DNA of 36,023 nt from an uncultured Clostridia bacterium (GCA_946061515.1 CAMGRL010000018.1:1-36023); one strand, 5' to 3'. Positions 15,332-23,811 are shown, counted from the stretch's first letter. Notes: generated by a model from the sequence alone, not told the origin. Made by a program: numbers and translations.

Positions 15332-17148
15332 GGGTCTTCACTCTCTTTCTTGTTGAAGTAATCATACACAGCCTGGGCCGTGTTTTTCGGCACCACCAGA
15401 CGGAGCTGCTCCAGACTGGCGGCACGGATAGCTTTTACGGATTTGAAGGCTTTTATCAGATCGTCCCGGCGCTTTGCCCCCACGCCGGGGATCTTGTCCA
15501 GACTGGAGCCGTAGGCCTCGCTGCGCAATGAGCGCTGATACTCGATGGCAAAGCGGTGGGTCTCCTCCTGTATGCCGCCGATCAGGGCGAACACGGCCTG
15601 ATTGCCGCTGATGCCGATCTCCCGTCCGTCGGGGGTGATCAGGGCTCTTGTGCGGTGCCTGTCGTCCTTCACCATGCCGAACACCGGCACATGGACATTC
15701 AGGGCTTCCATGGCCTCCAGGGCAACAGAGGCGTGCCTGTCGCCGCCGTCGATCAGCAGCAGGTCGGGCAGGGGGGAAAACTTCTCGTCCCCCTCCACAA
15801 AGTGCTTTAAACGCCGGTACACCGCCTGGTACATGCTGGCATAGTCGTCCTGGCCCTCCAGGTCCTTCATGCGAAATTTCCGGTAATCCCGTTTCAGGGG
15901 CTTGCCGTCCACATGGACGGTCATGGCGGCCACAATGCCCGTGTCGCCCAGGTTGGACACGTCAAAGGCCTCTATCCGCTGGGGGAAATTCTCCAGCTCC
16001 AGGGCCTTCTGGAGCCATTCCAGGGTCTTGGAGCGCCGCTGGGCGGCGGTGGTGCGCCGCTGGATCTCCTCTTTTGCGTTCAGCGCTGCGCTCTCAATGA
16101 GCCGCAGCCGCTCTCCCCTTTTGGGCGTCTCAATATAGACCCGCCGGCCGGCGGTCTCGCTTAAAAGCTCCTCCAGCTCCTGCCGGTCCTCGATCTCGCA
16201 GGGCAGCAGAATGGACTTGGGCCAGCCGCCCCGATGGGCGGTGAAATACTGGCGCACCAGGTCGGAGACGGCCTCGCTGTCCTCCTCGATGGGCTCGTCC
16301 ATCATCTCCACGTCCTTGCCCACCAGGTCCCCGTCCACAAAATGCAGCACGGTAAAGCAGCTCTTGGCCCCACGGCAGAAGCCCACCGCGTCGGTGTCCG
16401 CAAAGGCCGTGGAGATGACCCGCTGGCGGTTGGCCAGGCGCTCGATAGCCCGGAGCCGGTCCCGGATCTCCGCCGCCCGCTCAAAGCGCAGCTCCTCCGC
16501 CGCCTGCTCCATCTGGGCTTTCAGCTCGTCTATCAGCTCCCCGCTCTTTCCTTCCAGGATCAGCACCGCCTGCTGCATACTGCGGCGGTAATTCTCGGCG
16601 GAGCTGTCTTTCAAACACCAGCCCGCGCAGCTGCCCATGTGGTAGTTTAAGCAGGGCCGCTCCTTGCCGATGTCCCGGGGGAATTTGCGGGAGCAGTCCG
16701 GCAGAAGCAGCGCCTTGCTGATGGTGCTGATGATGTCCCGGGTCTGGCTCCGGCCGCCGTAGGGGCCGAAGTATCTGGCCCCGTCCTTCCCGGCCTTATT
16801 GGACAGGGTCATGGCGGGGTACTCGCTTTTCATGTCCACCCGGATGAAGGGGTAGCCCTTGTCGTCTTTTAATAAGATGTTGTAGTGGGGCTTGTGCCGC
16901 TTGATGAGGGAGTTTTCCAGCACCAGGGCCTCAAACTCGCTGCCGGCCACAATGACGTTGAAATCCGCCACCTTGTCCACCATGGCCTGCACCTTGGGCA
17001 GATGCTCGCCGTGGAAATAGCTGCTGACCCGGTTTTTCAGCTTCTTGGCCTTGCCCACATAGATGACCTGGCTCTGCTCGTCCAGCATGATGTACACGCC
17101 GGGGAGCTGGGGCAGGTTATTGGCTTTTTCTCTCAGCGTATCAAGCAT
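15292..17148 (-). CDS. uvrC: UvrABC excinuclease subunit C
   Basis: UvrC makes both incisions around bulky DNA lesions in nucleotide excision repair. The 618-residue protein has the N-terminal GIY-YIG nuclease domain (LPGVYIMLD then VIYVGKAKKLKNRV, about 15-45), a UVR motif at about 200-238 and the RNase H-like second nuclease (FDVSNLGDTGIVAAM, LLIDGGDRH). Paired helix-hairpin-helix motifs (IPGVGAKRRDDLIKAF) lie near 550-600. Only uvrC is present; uvrA and uvrB are not in the window. Its start overlaps the end of the upstream transporter gene by eight bases. Confidence 0.97.
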   Translation of the reverse strand: MLDTLREKANNLPQLPGVYIMLDEQSQVIYVGKAKKLKNRVSSYFHGEHLPKVQAMVDKVADFNVIVAGSEFEALVLENSLIKRHKPHYNILLKDDKGYPFIRVDMKSEYPAMTLSNKAGKDGARYFGPYGGRSQTRDIISTISKALLLPDCSRKFPRDIGKERPCLNYHMGSCAGWCLKDSSAENYRRSMQQAVLILEGKSGELIDELKAQMEQAAEELRFERAAEIRDRLRAIERLANRQRVISTAFADTDAVGFCRGAKSCFTVLHFVDGDLVGKDVEMMDEPIEEDSEAVSDLVRQYFTAHRGGWPKSILLPCEIEDRQELEELLSETAGRRVYIETPKRGERLRLIESAALNAKEEIQRRTTAAQRRSKTLEWLQKALELENFPQRIEAFDVSNLGDTGIVAAMTVHVDGKPLKRDYRKFRMKDLEGQDDYASMYQAVYRRLKHFVEGDEKFSPLPDLLLIDGGDRHASVALEAMEALNVHVPVFGMVKDDRHRTRALITPDGREIGISGNQAVFALIGGIQEETHRFAIEYQRSLRSEAYGSSLDKIPGVGAKRRDDLIKAFKSVKAIRAASLEQLRLVVPKNTAQAVYDYFNKKESEDPCASSPERQEEEN

Positions 17149-18001
17149 GTTCTTCTCCCGCGGCCGCCTTCTCCTTGCCGAAGATGCACCAGAGGGTGAC
17201 AGAGACGATGACGATCACGCTGCCGATCAGGGCGAAGATGCCGGGCCGCTCTCCGTCGAACAGAAAGACCCAGACGGGGTTGAGAAGGGGCTCCACCGCG
17301 CCCAGCAGGCAGCAGGCCAGAGGCGGGCAGTACACGCTGGCCTTGACGTAGAGGATATAGGAAATGCCCAGCTGAAACACGCCCAGGGCCAGAATGCAGC
17401 CCATGGTCTGGGCCGTCAGCTCCGGCTTTGTGGCAATGACAAAGGGCAGGCCCACCAGGAAGGTGAGCATCTGGCCGATGAAAATGGCGCTGAAGCGCTC
17501 CTCCCCCTGCATCTCCCCCACGGTGACGAACATGCCGGCCATGAACATGCCGGCCACGATGGCCACGCAGTTGCCCAGAATATAGCCGGGTTTGAGCTGG
17601 TCGAAGAAGAACAGGGCCACGCCCAAAAGGGTAAACAGCACCGCCGCCAGATCGGCCCGGCGGATCTTCTTATGGAAAAACAGGGCGGAGAAGATCACGA
17701 TAAACACCGGGGAGGTGAACTGGAGCACGATGGCGTTGGCCGCCGTGGTCAGCTTGTTGGCCAGCACAAAGCAGGTGTATACGCAGGCGGTGAACACCCC
17801 GGAGAGAAAGGTGCGGCGGCTGAGCATAAAGCGGTATTTTTTCAGGAGCATGTACACGCCCATGGTGGCCCCGGCGATGAGGGAGCGCAGCCCGGCCACG
17901 GCAAAGCCGTTCCAGGGCAAAAGTTTGATGAAGATCCCGCCGGTGCTCCACAGCGTGGCGCAGATCAGCATTTCAATGATGGCTTTGTTTTCTTTTTTCA
18001 T
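17141..18001 (-). CDS. EamA-family (DMT superfamily) transporter
   Basis: The 286-residue protein has ten hydrophobic segments arranged as two EamA repeats. The first begins with an ATLWSTGGIFIKLLPW segment and the second ends in the typical PLLNPVWVFLFDGERPG loop. DMT transporters export or import small metabolites such as amino acids; the substrate cannot be read from sequence. It is the first gene of the chain EamA-uvrC-rsmD-coaD-coiled coil and has only a weak GAGG site about 11 bases upstream. A family A repeat starts 33 bases upstream and may include or insulate its promoter. Confidence 0.88.
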   Translation of the reverse strand: MKKENKAIIEMLICATLWSTGGIFIKLLPWNGFAVAGLRSLIAGATMGVYMLLKKYRFMLSRRTFLSGVFTACVYTCFVLANKLTTAANAIVLQFTSPVFIVIFSALFFHKKIRRADLAAVLFTLLGVALFFFDQLKPGYILGNCVAIVAGMFMAGMFVTVGEMQGEERFSAIFIGQMLTFLVGLPFVIATKPELTAQTMGCILALGVFQLGISYILYVKASVYCPPLACCLLGAVEPLLNPVWVFLFDGERPGIFALIGSVIVIVSVTLWCIFGKEKAAAGEEHA

Positions 18002-18033
18002 ATTGGCTATTGCCTCGGTTTAATTTGGATAAA

Positions 18034-18155
18034 GGCTCCCCATTAGGGGGAGCTGTCAGCGAAGCTGACTGAGGGGGGTACCACCGCAGCTTCAACTTCC
18101 GGTTTGCCCCCTACCGTCTGCCCTTTGGGCAGACACCTCCCCCTGAGGGGGAGGC
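18034..18155. repeat. Family A structured repeat, copy 2 (long form)
   Basis: The plus strand reads GGCTCCCC-GGGGGAGCTG, hairpin GTCAGC-GAA-GCTGAC (18055-18069), TGAGGGGGGTAC. A middle section is followed by CCCCCTACC, hairpin GTCTGCCC-TTT-GGGCAGAC (18116-18134) and ACCTCCCCCTGAGGGGGAGG. The two ends are inverted relative to each other, as in a small non-autonomous transposable element. The copy at 21341 has the same layout with different stems. Confidence 0.8.
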
Positions 18156-18158
18156 TTT

Positions 18159-18184
18159 GGGCCGTCGGGGACGCCGGCCCCTAC
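18159..18184. repeat. Family B repeat, single arm
   Basis: A 26-base sequence beginning GGGCCG and ending CGGCCCCTAC matches one arm of the inverted family B elements at 30590 and 26373. It is joined directly to the right end of the family A element. Confidence 0.55.
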
Positions 18185-18189
18185 ACTGT

Positions 18190-18220
18190 AAAATAGGGGC
18201 GTGTTTTCACACGCCCCTAT
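18190..18220 (-). terminator. Terminator of ptsH
   Basis: A 12-bp perfect stem (18193-18204 with 18209-18220) with a four-base loop is followed on the minus strand by TTTACA. It lies 20 bases past the HPr stop. Confidence 0.75.
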
Positions 18221-18239
18221 AAGTGGTTTTCTCTTAAAA

Positions 18240-18503
18240 TCACTCGGAAAAGTCGGAATCTATGAGTTCGGACAGGGTTGCGATGGCAGCATCTTCATCT
18301 GCGCCGTCGGCAATGATGGTTACTGTCGTACCCTTGACGATGCCCAGGGACAGAACGCCCAGAAGGCTTTTAGCATTTACGCGTCTTTCTTCTTTCTCGA
18401 CCCAGATGCTGCTCTTGAACTCATTGGCTTTCTGAATGAAGAAAGTCGCGGGTCTGGCATGAAGACCTACCTGATTGTTAATGACTACCTCTTTGGTTAT
18501 CAT
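18240..18503 (-). CDS. ptsH: Phosphocarrier protein HPr
   Basis: HPr carries phosphate from enzyme I to sugar-specific enzyme II proteins and, when phosphorylated on serine, works with CcpA in catabolite repression. With ATG at 18503 the 87-residue protein has the active-site histidine exactly at position 15 (GLHARPA) and the regulatory serine exactly at 46 (NAKSLLGVLSLG), which confirms the start; GAGGAG is eight bases upstream. Presence of His15 argues against a Crh-type regulatory paralogue. Here it is a single-gene unit with its own promoter and terminator; ptsI is not adjacent. Confidence 0.96.
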   Translation of the reverse strand: MITKEVVINNQVGLHARPATFFIQKANEFKSSIWVEKEERRVNAKSLLGVLSLGIVKGTTVTIIADGADEDAAIATLSELIDSDFSE

Positions 18504-18551
18504 ACTCGCCACTCCTCATTTTTATACAAGATGACCTTTCGGTACTCCCAT

Positions 18552-18580
18552 ACCTTAACAAATTTTAAGGCAATCGTCAA
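18552..18580 (-). promoter_or_regulatory. Candidate promoter of ptsH
   Basis: TTGACG (18575-18580) is 17 bases from TAAGGT (18552-18557) on the minus strand, about 48 bases upstream of the HPr start. The -35 is strong and the -10 weak. Confidence 0.5.
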
Positions 18581-18636
18581 CCGGTTTCGTCCAATTTGTT
18601 GTTTTTCACATTTCTTGCAGCTGCTTAACAAAAATT

Positions 18637-21009
18637 TTATTTCAGTTCGACAACGGTCACGCCCGTCTCTCCCTCGCCGTACCGGCCCAGACGGAAGGAT
18701 TTTACCGCCTTGTTGCGCTTAAGCATCTGCTGCACGGCGGCGCGGAGAGCGCCGGTGCCCTTGCCGTGGATGATGGTCACGGTGCTGAGTTTTGCCATGA
18801 CGGCGCTGTCGATATAGCGCTCGGCGGCGGTGACGGCCTCGATGGCCTCCATGCCCCGCAGGTCGATCTGGGGCTCCACCCGCATCAGGCGCAGCTGGGC
18901 GCTGCTGTTTGCGGAGACGGTCTTTTTGTCCGGGGCGGCCTTGCCCTCGATCAGCAGCACCTCGTCCTCCCGGGCCGTCACATTCATTATACCCGCCCGG
19001 AGCGTCAGTATCCTGTCGGAAGAGATCTCCGTGACGGTGGCCTTCATGCCCATGGACTTGATCTGCACCGTGTCCCCCACCTTCACCGGGCGGGCGGACT
19101 TCTTGTCCTCCACCGGCTCCGGGGCCGGGCGCAGGGCCTCTGCCGACCGGTTCAGGCGGCGGCGAAGCTCGCTTCGGGCCTCATTGATGCGCTGGGCGTC
19201 GTCCTCTTCGTTTGCGTGCTTTTTCATCTCGTCCAGCTGGGCGAAGGTCTCCTCGGCGGTGGCTCTGGCCTCGGCAATGATCCGCTCCGCCTCCCGGCGG
19301 GATTTCTGATCCGCCTTTTCCAGCCGTACCTCCAGCTCCGCCTTCAAAAAGGCTGCCTTTTTGGCGCTCTCCTCCGCCTGACGCAGCTTGATGGCGGCCT
19401 CGTTTCTGTCCTTTTCCAAAAGCCGCCGGGTCTGCTCCAGCTTCTCGATGGTGGCTTCAAAGCTGGCGTTTTCCGTGCCCACCCGCTTTTTGGCGTCCTC
19501 GATGATGTCCTCCCCCAGGCCGAGACGCCGGGAGATGGCAAAGGCGTTGGATTTGCCGGGGATGCCCACTAAGAGATGATAGGTGGGCCGCAGGGTCTCC
19601 ACGTCGAACTCGCAGGAGGCGTTCTGTACGCCCTTCTCGTTGGTGGCGTAGACCTTCAGCTCCGCGTAGTGGGTGGTGGCGGCGATCATGGCCCCCTTCT
19701 GCCGGGCGTACTCGATGATGGAGATGGCCAGGGCCGCGCCCTCGGTGGGGTCGGTGCCCGCGCCCAGCTCGTCAAAGAGGATGAGGGAGCGCTCGTCGCA
19801 CTCGGAGAGGATGCTGACGATGTTGGTCATGTGGGCGGAGAAGGTGGAGAGGTTTTGCTCAATGCTCTGCTCGTCGCCGATGTCGGCCAGAATGTGGCTG
19901 AACACCGGCAGACAGCTGCCGTCGGCGGCGGGGATGTGCAGGCCGCACTGGTTCATGGCCGACAAGAGGCCGATGGTCTTTAAAGAGACGGTCTTGCCGC
20001 CGGTGTTGGGGCCGGTGATCACCAGGGTGTCGAAGTTTTCCCCCAGCTCCACGTCGATGGGCACGGCCTTGGCCTGATCCAGCAGCGGATGCCGGGCCCG
20101 GCGCAGAACAATGCCCTCCCCTTCCAGGCTTGCCTCCTGGCAGTCCAGTTTATAGGACAGCTTGGCCTTGGCAAAGATCAGGTCCAGCTGCACCAGCACC
20201 TGATAGTCCGAGTCGATGTCGTCCCGGTGCTCGGCGCACTCGGCGGAGAGCTCTGCCAGGATCCGCTCGATCTCCAGCTTCTCCTTGGCGGCCAGCTCCC
20301 GCAGCTCATTATTGGCCTTGACAGCCGCCATGGGCTCGATAAACAGCGTCATGCCCGAGGCGGAAACGTCGTGCACCAGACCCGGCACCGCGCCCTTGTG
20401 GTCGGCCTTTACGGGCACCACAAAGCGGTCGGAGCGCATGGTGATAATGGGCTCCTGCAGGGCCTTGGCGTAGGAGGGAGAGGAGATGATCTTCTGCAAA
20501 GCGTCCCTGGCCCGGGAGGCCGCCGCCCGCATCTGGCGGCGGATGGAGGCCAGCTCGTGGGAGGCCCCGTCGGCGATCTCGTCCTCGCCTACGATGGAGG
20601 TATTGATCTTCTCCTCCAGAAATTTATTGGCGTGCAGGGCGTAAAACAGATAGTCGATGGGGGTCTTGCCCACCGTGTCGTCGGCGATGTAGCCCCGGAC
20701 CAGCCGGGCGCACTGCAAAACCCTTGCAATGTCCAGCAGCTCCCGGGTGTTCAGCGCGCCGCCCAAATCGGCTCTGGCCAGGGAGGGGCGCACGTCCTTT
20801 ACGCCGGAGAAGGAGGGGCTGCCCCGGACCACCATCATGGTCTTGGCGGCGGTGGTCTCGTCCAAACGGCGCTTGACCTCCGCCCGGTCGCCGGAGGGCG
20901 TCAGGGCAAGAGCCTGTTCCTTGGCCGTCTCCCCCACCGCCTGCTGGGAGAGCATGTCCAGCACCGCCGGCAGCTCCAGCGTTGTCAATGATTTTTCAAA
21001 AAAGCTCAT
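18637..21009 (-). CDS. mutS2: Endonuclease MutS2
   Basis: MutS2 is the Firmicutes MutS paralogue without mismatch-recognition domains, implicated in limiting recombination and, in Bacillus, in rescue of collided ribosomes. The 790-residue protein has the core and clamp regions, the ABC-type ATPase with Walker A GPNTGGKT (333-340) and LFDELGAGTDPTEGAAL as Walker B/D-loop. A charged coiled coil spans about 520-625, and a C-terminal Smr nuclease domain (about 713-790) contains IDLRGMEAIEA and HGKGTGALR. All expected parts are present. Confidence 0.97.
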   Translation of the reverse strand: MSFFEKSLTTLELPAVLDMLSQQAVGETAKEQALALTPSGDRAEVKRRLDETTAAKTMMVVRGSPSFSGVKDVRPSLARADLGGALNTRELLDIARVLQCARLVRGYIADDTVGKTPIDYLFYALHANKFLEEKINTSIVGEDEIADGASHELASIRRQMRAAASRARDALQKIISSPSYAKALQEPIITMRSDRFVVPVKADHKGAVPGLVHDVSASGMTLFIEPMAAVKANNELRELAAKEKLEIERILAELSAECAEHRDDIDSDYQVLVQLDLIFAKAKLSYKLDCQEASLEGEGIVLRRARHPLLDQAKAVPIDVELGENFDTLVITGPNTGGKTVSLKTIGLLSAMNQCGLHIPAADGSCLPVFSHILADIGDEQSIEQNLSTFSAHMTNIVSILSECDERSLILFDELGAGTDPTEGAALAISIIEYARQKGAMIAATTHYAELKVYATNEKGVQNASCEFDVETLRPTYHLLVGIPGKSNAFAISRRLGLGEDIIEDAKKRVGTENASFEATIEKLEQTRRLLEKDRNEAAIKLRQAEESAKKAAFLKAELEVRLEKADQKSRREAERIIAEARATAEETFAQLDEMKKHANEEDDAQRINEARSELRRRLNRSAEALRPAPEPVEDKKSARPVKVGDTVQIKSMGMKATVTEISSDRILTLRAGIMNVTAREDEVLLIEGKAAPDKKTVSANSSAQLRLMRVEPQIDLRGMEAIEAVTAAERYIDSAVMAKLSTVTIIHGKGTGALRAAVQQMLKRNKAVKSFRLGRYGEGETGVTVVELK

Positions 21010-21063
21010 GTTGATTATCCTTTTTTATTTTATAAAAGAACATTATAGCCACCCTTAATAATA

Positions 21064-21172
21064 CCAAATCGAAGCCCAACGAAGTGGGTTCGATTTGGAG
21101 AGGAAGAAGGAAGGAGCGGAGTGCAGTTTTCCGCGAACAGCGGGAAACGGAACGGCGCGAGTTTCTTCTGAC
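21064..21172 (+). repeat. Family D structured element, copy 1
   Basis: This 109-base element begins with a long hairpin (21064-21073 with 21089-21098, plus an inner CCCA/TGGG). A purine-rich linker with GAGGAAGAAGGA follows, then a second hairpin (TTTTCCGC-GAACA-GCGGGAAA), and it ends GTTTCTTCTGACG. A second copy of equal layout lies inverted at 26401-26508. Paired stem positions differ between copies yet remain complementary. GAAGAA in the linker can also pair with TTCTTC near the end. Confidence 0.8.
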
Positions 21173-21321
21173 GAAAGGGGAGCTGGCACGGCGAAGCCGT
21201 GACTGAGGGGTTTGCAGAAGTTACCACCGCGATAACGTAGAGCGTTTGCTGGTTTTCGCTGCGGTTTTAAACCCCTCCGCCTCACTGCGTTCGGCACCTC
21301 CCCTTTCAGGGGAGGCATTCT
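21173..21321. repeat. Family A element, copy 3, with long inverted ends
   Basis: The left end reads GAAAGGGGAGCTGG, hairpin CACGGC-GAA-GCCGTG (21187-21201), TGAGGGGTTT. The right end, from about 21269, reads AAACCCCTCCGCCTCA and closes with GGCACCTCCCCTTTC. The ends are imperfect inverted repeats about 40 bases long around a 60-base core, like a miniature inverted-repeat element. Confidence 0.75.
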
Positions 21322-21340
21322 GGGAGCGCACCATAAAGGT

Positions 21341-21455
21341 GCCCCCTTGGGGGGAGCTGCCGCCGCAGGCGGCTGAGGGGGGGTACTAACGCACTGCCGA
21401 CTTTGCCCCCTACCGTCTCCGCCTGCGGCGGAGACACCTCCCCCTCAGGGTGAGG
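21341..21455. repeat. Family A structured repeat, copy 4 (long form)
   Basis: It has the same layout as the 18034 copy: GGGGGGAGCT, hairpin GCCGCC-GCA-GGCGGC (21359-21373), TGAGGGGGGGTAC, then CCCCCTACC, hairpin GTCTCCGCC-TGC-GGCGGAGAC (21415-21435) and ACCTCCCCCTCAGGG. Both internal stems differ from copy 2 but remain perfectly paired. Confidence 0.8.
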
Positions 21456-21467
21456 CTTTAAGCGGTC

Positions 21468-22205
21468 TTATTTTACGCTCTTCCAGTAATCCAAAGTGCC
21501 GAAGCGGCGCTCGGTCTGGGTCAGGAGGTATTGCTCGGCGGCGGCGGACAGCCGGTTCAGGGCCCCGTCGGACAGTCGGAAGGAAAACAGCTGCTTTGCC
21601 GGGGCGGAGACGATATAGCGCATGGCCTCCAGACTCTCCGTGTCAAGCTGCACGGTGCTTCCGGCGTTCCGGCAACGGCGGCAGCTGATGTGGCCGTCGG
21701 CCAGGCTGAGAATCGGCTCCTCCGGCGCTTCGCTGCCGCAGACAGCGCAGGCCGACAGATTGGGCTCATAGCCCGCAAGGCACATGAGCCGCAGCTCAAA
21801 GGCGGCCTTGATGTGCCTGGGGGGATACATTTTTTTGCTCAGGGCATAGAGGGAGTTCAGGCCCAGCTGCAAAAGGGCTGCGTCCGGCTGGTCCTCCACG
21901 CTGAGGGCCTCCAGACACTCGGCAAAATAGCAGCCCAGGGCAAAATCCGCAATGTCCGTGCGCAGACCGGAAAAAGGCTCGATCACGCTGGCCTCGTTCA
22001 CCGTCCATTTGCCCCGGTTTCCAAACAGGGTCATCTCCCCGTAGGTGAGCTGCTGGGTGGCGGCGGCGGTTTTGCTGCCCTTGCGCAGCGCGCCCCGGGC
22101 CTTGGCCGTGATCTTCCCGTCGGTGGAGGTAAAGAGGGTGAGCATCCGGTCGGCCTCCTTGTACCTTACCTCCCGCAGCACAAGGGCCTTTGTGGTGTTG
22201 AACAT
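21468..22205 (-). CDS. recO: DNA repair protein RecO
   Basis: RecO anneals single-stranded DNA and, with RecR, loads RecA at gaps. The 245-residue protein has the N-terminal OB-fold (TTKALVLREVRYKEADRML, residues 4-22) and a helical C-terminal domain. A zinc site is formed by Cys153, Cys156, Cys175 and Cys178 (CAVC and CRRC). Placement beside yqzL and era is the standard Firmicutes order. Confidence 0.95.
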   Translation of the reverse strand: MFNTTKALVLREVRYKEADRMLTLFTSTDGKITAKARGALRKGSKTAAATQQLTYGEMTLFGNRGKWTVNEASVIEPFSGLRTDIADFALGCYFAECLEALSVEDQPDAALLQLGLNSLYALSKKMYPPRHIKAAFELRLMCLAGYEPNLSACAVCGSEAPEEPILSLADGHISCRRCRNAGSTVQLDTESLEAMRYIVSAPAKQLFSFRLSDGALNRLSAAAEQYLLTQTERRFGTLDYWKSVK

Positions 22206-22216
22206 TTATGTAACTC

Positions 22217-22366
22217 TCAGTCCTCGGGGCGGGGGTCAGACCCCGTCCCCGCTCTATCCTTATCGTCTTTTGGCCTGGCTTTGCGCTGGACGCTCTTGTA
22301 GAGCATATAGCAGAGCGGATCCCCGGTATCGGCAAAGGCACGCCAGACTGCGTCAGCTTTCAACAT
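22217..22366 (-). CDS. yqzL: YqzL-like small protein
   Basis: A 49-residue ORF starts at ATG 22366 with AGGTGG close upstream and stops with TGA at 22217-22219, between era and recO. Its N-terminal part MLKADAVWRAFADTGDPLCY is the YqzL pattern (short protein with MLKAxxxWxxFxxTG, then YLxYK-like MLYK). The C-terminus is a charged, poorly conserved tail. YqzL has no known function but is a marker of the era-recO interval in Firmicutes. It is easily missed because of its length. It ends 11 bases before the recO start, so the three genes are probably cotranscribed. Confidence 0.85.
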   Translation of the reverse strand: MLKADAVWRAFADTGDPLCYMLYKSVQRKARPKDDKDRAGTGSDPRPED

Positions 22367-22431
22367 GACCACCTCTCATGCTCATAGTATCTGCATGAGC
22401 GCCTGGCCTTATTGCTGGCAGATTTTTTCAA

Positions 22432-23325
22432 TCAATCATTATTAAAGCCGAAGTTGCGAAGCTGGGCCAGGGAATCCCGCCAGTTCTCCTTGACCTTCAC
22501 CCAGGTCTGAAGATACACCTTGGTGCCCATAAAGGCCTCAATATCCGTGCGGGCCAGTTCCCCGATCTTTTTCAGCATAGCGCCCTTTTTGCCGATAATA
22601 ATGCCCTTATGGCTGTCCTTTTCGCAGTAAATGGTCACTTCCAGGTCGATAATGCCGTTATCCCGCTCGGAAAATTTGGTGACCTCCACAGCGGTGCCGT
22701 GGGGGATCTCCTTGTCCAGGCACTGCAGCAGCTTTTCCCGCACCAGCTCGGCGCAGATCTGCCGCTCCGGCTGGTCGGTGATCATATCGTCGGGGAAGAG
22801 ATGGGGGCCCTCCAGGGCGTATTTCTCCATCTCGTCCATCAGCTCCTCCAGCCCCTCGCCGGTTTTGGCGGAGACGGGGATGACGGCGTCAAAATCGAAG
22901 GCCTGGGCGTACAGGGCCATGACGGAAAGGAGCCGGGTCTTGTCCACGGTGTCGATCTTGTTGATGACCAGGATGGCGGGGGCGCCGGTGCTTTTCAGGC
23001 GCTGGATCAGTTCCTCCTCCTGGGGGCCGATGGCGGCCACAGGCTCCACCAGCAGCAGAACCGCGTCCACATCCGCCACACTCTCCTTCACCACGTTCAC
23101 CATGTAGTCCCCCAGCCGGGTACGGGGCTTGTGAAAGCCCGGGGTGTCCATCAGCACAAACTGGGTGTTCCCCCGGCTGACGATGGCGGTGATGCGGTTG
23201 CGGGTGGTCTGGGGCTTATTGGATACGATGGCGATCTTTTCGCCCACAAGGGCGTTGGTCAAAGTGGATTTTCCCACATTGGGTCTGCCGCAGATGGTAA
23301 TCATGGCGGCTTTGGTGTTTGTCAT
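22432..23325 (-). CDS. era: GTPase Era
   Basis: Era binds the 3' end of 16S rRNA and couples 30S assembly to GTP hydrolysis. The 297-residue protein has G1 GRPNVGKS (13-20), G3 DTPG (60-63) with FHKPR after it, G4 NKID (122-125) and a C-terminal KH domain ending VKVKENWRDSLAQLRNFGF. The start lies one base past the ybeY stop. In Bacillus, cdd and dgkA lie between ybeY and era; here they are absent. Confidence 0.97.
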   Translation of the reverse strand: MTNTKAAMITICGRPNVGKSTLTNALVGEKIAIVSNKPQTTRNRITAIVSRGNTQFVLMDTPGFHKPRTRLGDYMVNVVKESVADVDAVLLLVEPVAAIGPQEEELIQRLKSTGAPAILVINKIDTVDKTRLLSVMALYAQAFDFDAVIPVSAKTGEGLEELMDEMEKYALEGPHLFPDDMITDQPERQICAELVREKLLQCLDKEIPHGTAVEVTKFSERDNGIIDLEVTIYCEKDSHKGIIIGKKGAMLKKIGELARTDIEAFMGTKVYLQTWVKVKENWRDSLAQLRNFGFNND

Positions 23326-23326
23326 A

Positions 23327-23809
23327 TCAGTCTTTATCTCCCATAATTTCTTTTTCTCTCTGTCTCATCTGGCGCTTCATTTCGCCCTCGTCCACATGGT
23401 CGTAGCCCAGCAGGTGCAGCACGGAGTGGACCGTCAGATACATGATCTCCCGCTCGTAGCCGTGGCCGAATTCCTCGCCCTGCTCCTCACACCGGGGGAC
23501 GGAGATCATCATATCCCCCAGCAAAATGAGGCCGCTGTCCGGTTCGGTTTCGCAAATGTCCGGGTCAAAGTCCCCCGGCGTCAGCTCGTTCATGGGGAAG
23601 GACAGCACGTCGGTTGCCCGGTCCACGTCCCGGAATTCCCGGTTTACCCGGCGGATGCCCTCGTCGTCGGTGAGCATGACGCTGACAAGGCAGGGCACCG
23701 TTACCCCCTCGGCTTCAAGGGCCATGTTCACGGCCTTTTTGATGAGGGCGGCGGAATTGTTGTGGCCCAGGTTTTTCACTTCCCGGCTGATCTCTATCTG
23801 ATGCTCCAT
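23327..23809 (-). CDS. ybeY: Endoribonuclease YbeY
   Basis: YbeY is a zinc-dependent RNase acting in 16S rRNA maturation and ribosome quality control. The 160-residue protein has the metal motif HSVLHLLGYDH, with His128, His132 and His138, and the upstream DVLSFPMNE strand typical of the family. AGGGG lies six bases before the ATG at 23809, and the gene starts two bases past the phoH stop. Confidence 0.96.
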   Translation of the reverse strand: MEHQIEISREVKNLGHNNSAALIKKAVNMALEAEGVTVPCLVSVMLTDDEGIRRVNREFRDVDRATDVLSFPMNELTPGDFDPDICETEPDSGLILLGDMMISVPRCEEQGEEFGHGYEREIMYLTVHSVLHLLGYDHVDEGEMKRQMRQREKEIMGDKD

Positions 23810-23811
23810 GT

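Larger units (their letters stand above)
21010..21467. other. 458-bp intergenic region between mutS2 and recO
   Basis: After about 50 bp of AT-rich sequence next to mutS2, which includes its leader, the gap is filled by repeats joined end to end: family D copy 1 (21064-21172), a family A element (21173-21321) and another family A element (21341-21455). No credible coding sequence was seen. Confidence 0.8.

Noticed and set aside
18240-18503. Crh-type regulatory HPr paralogue
   Set aside because: Crh proteins lack the active-site histidine; His15 is present here.
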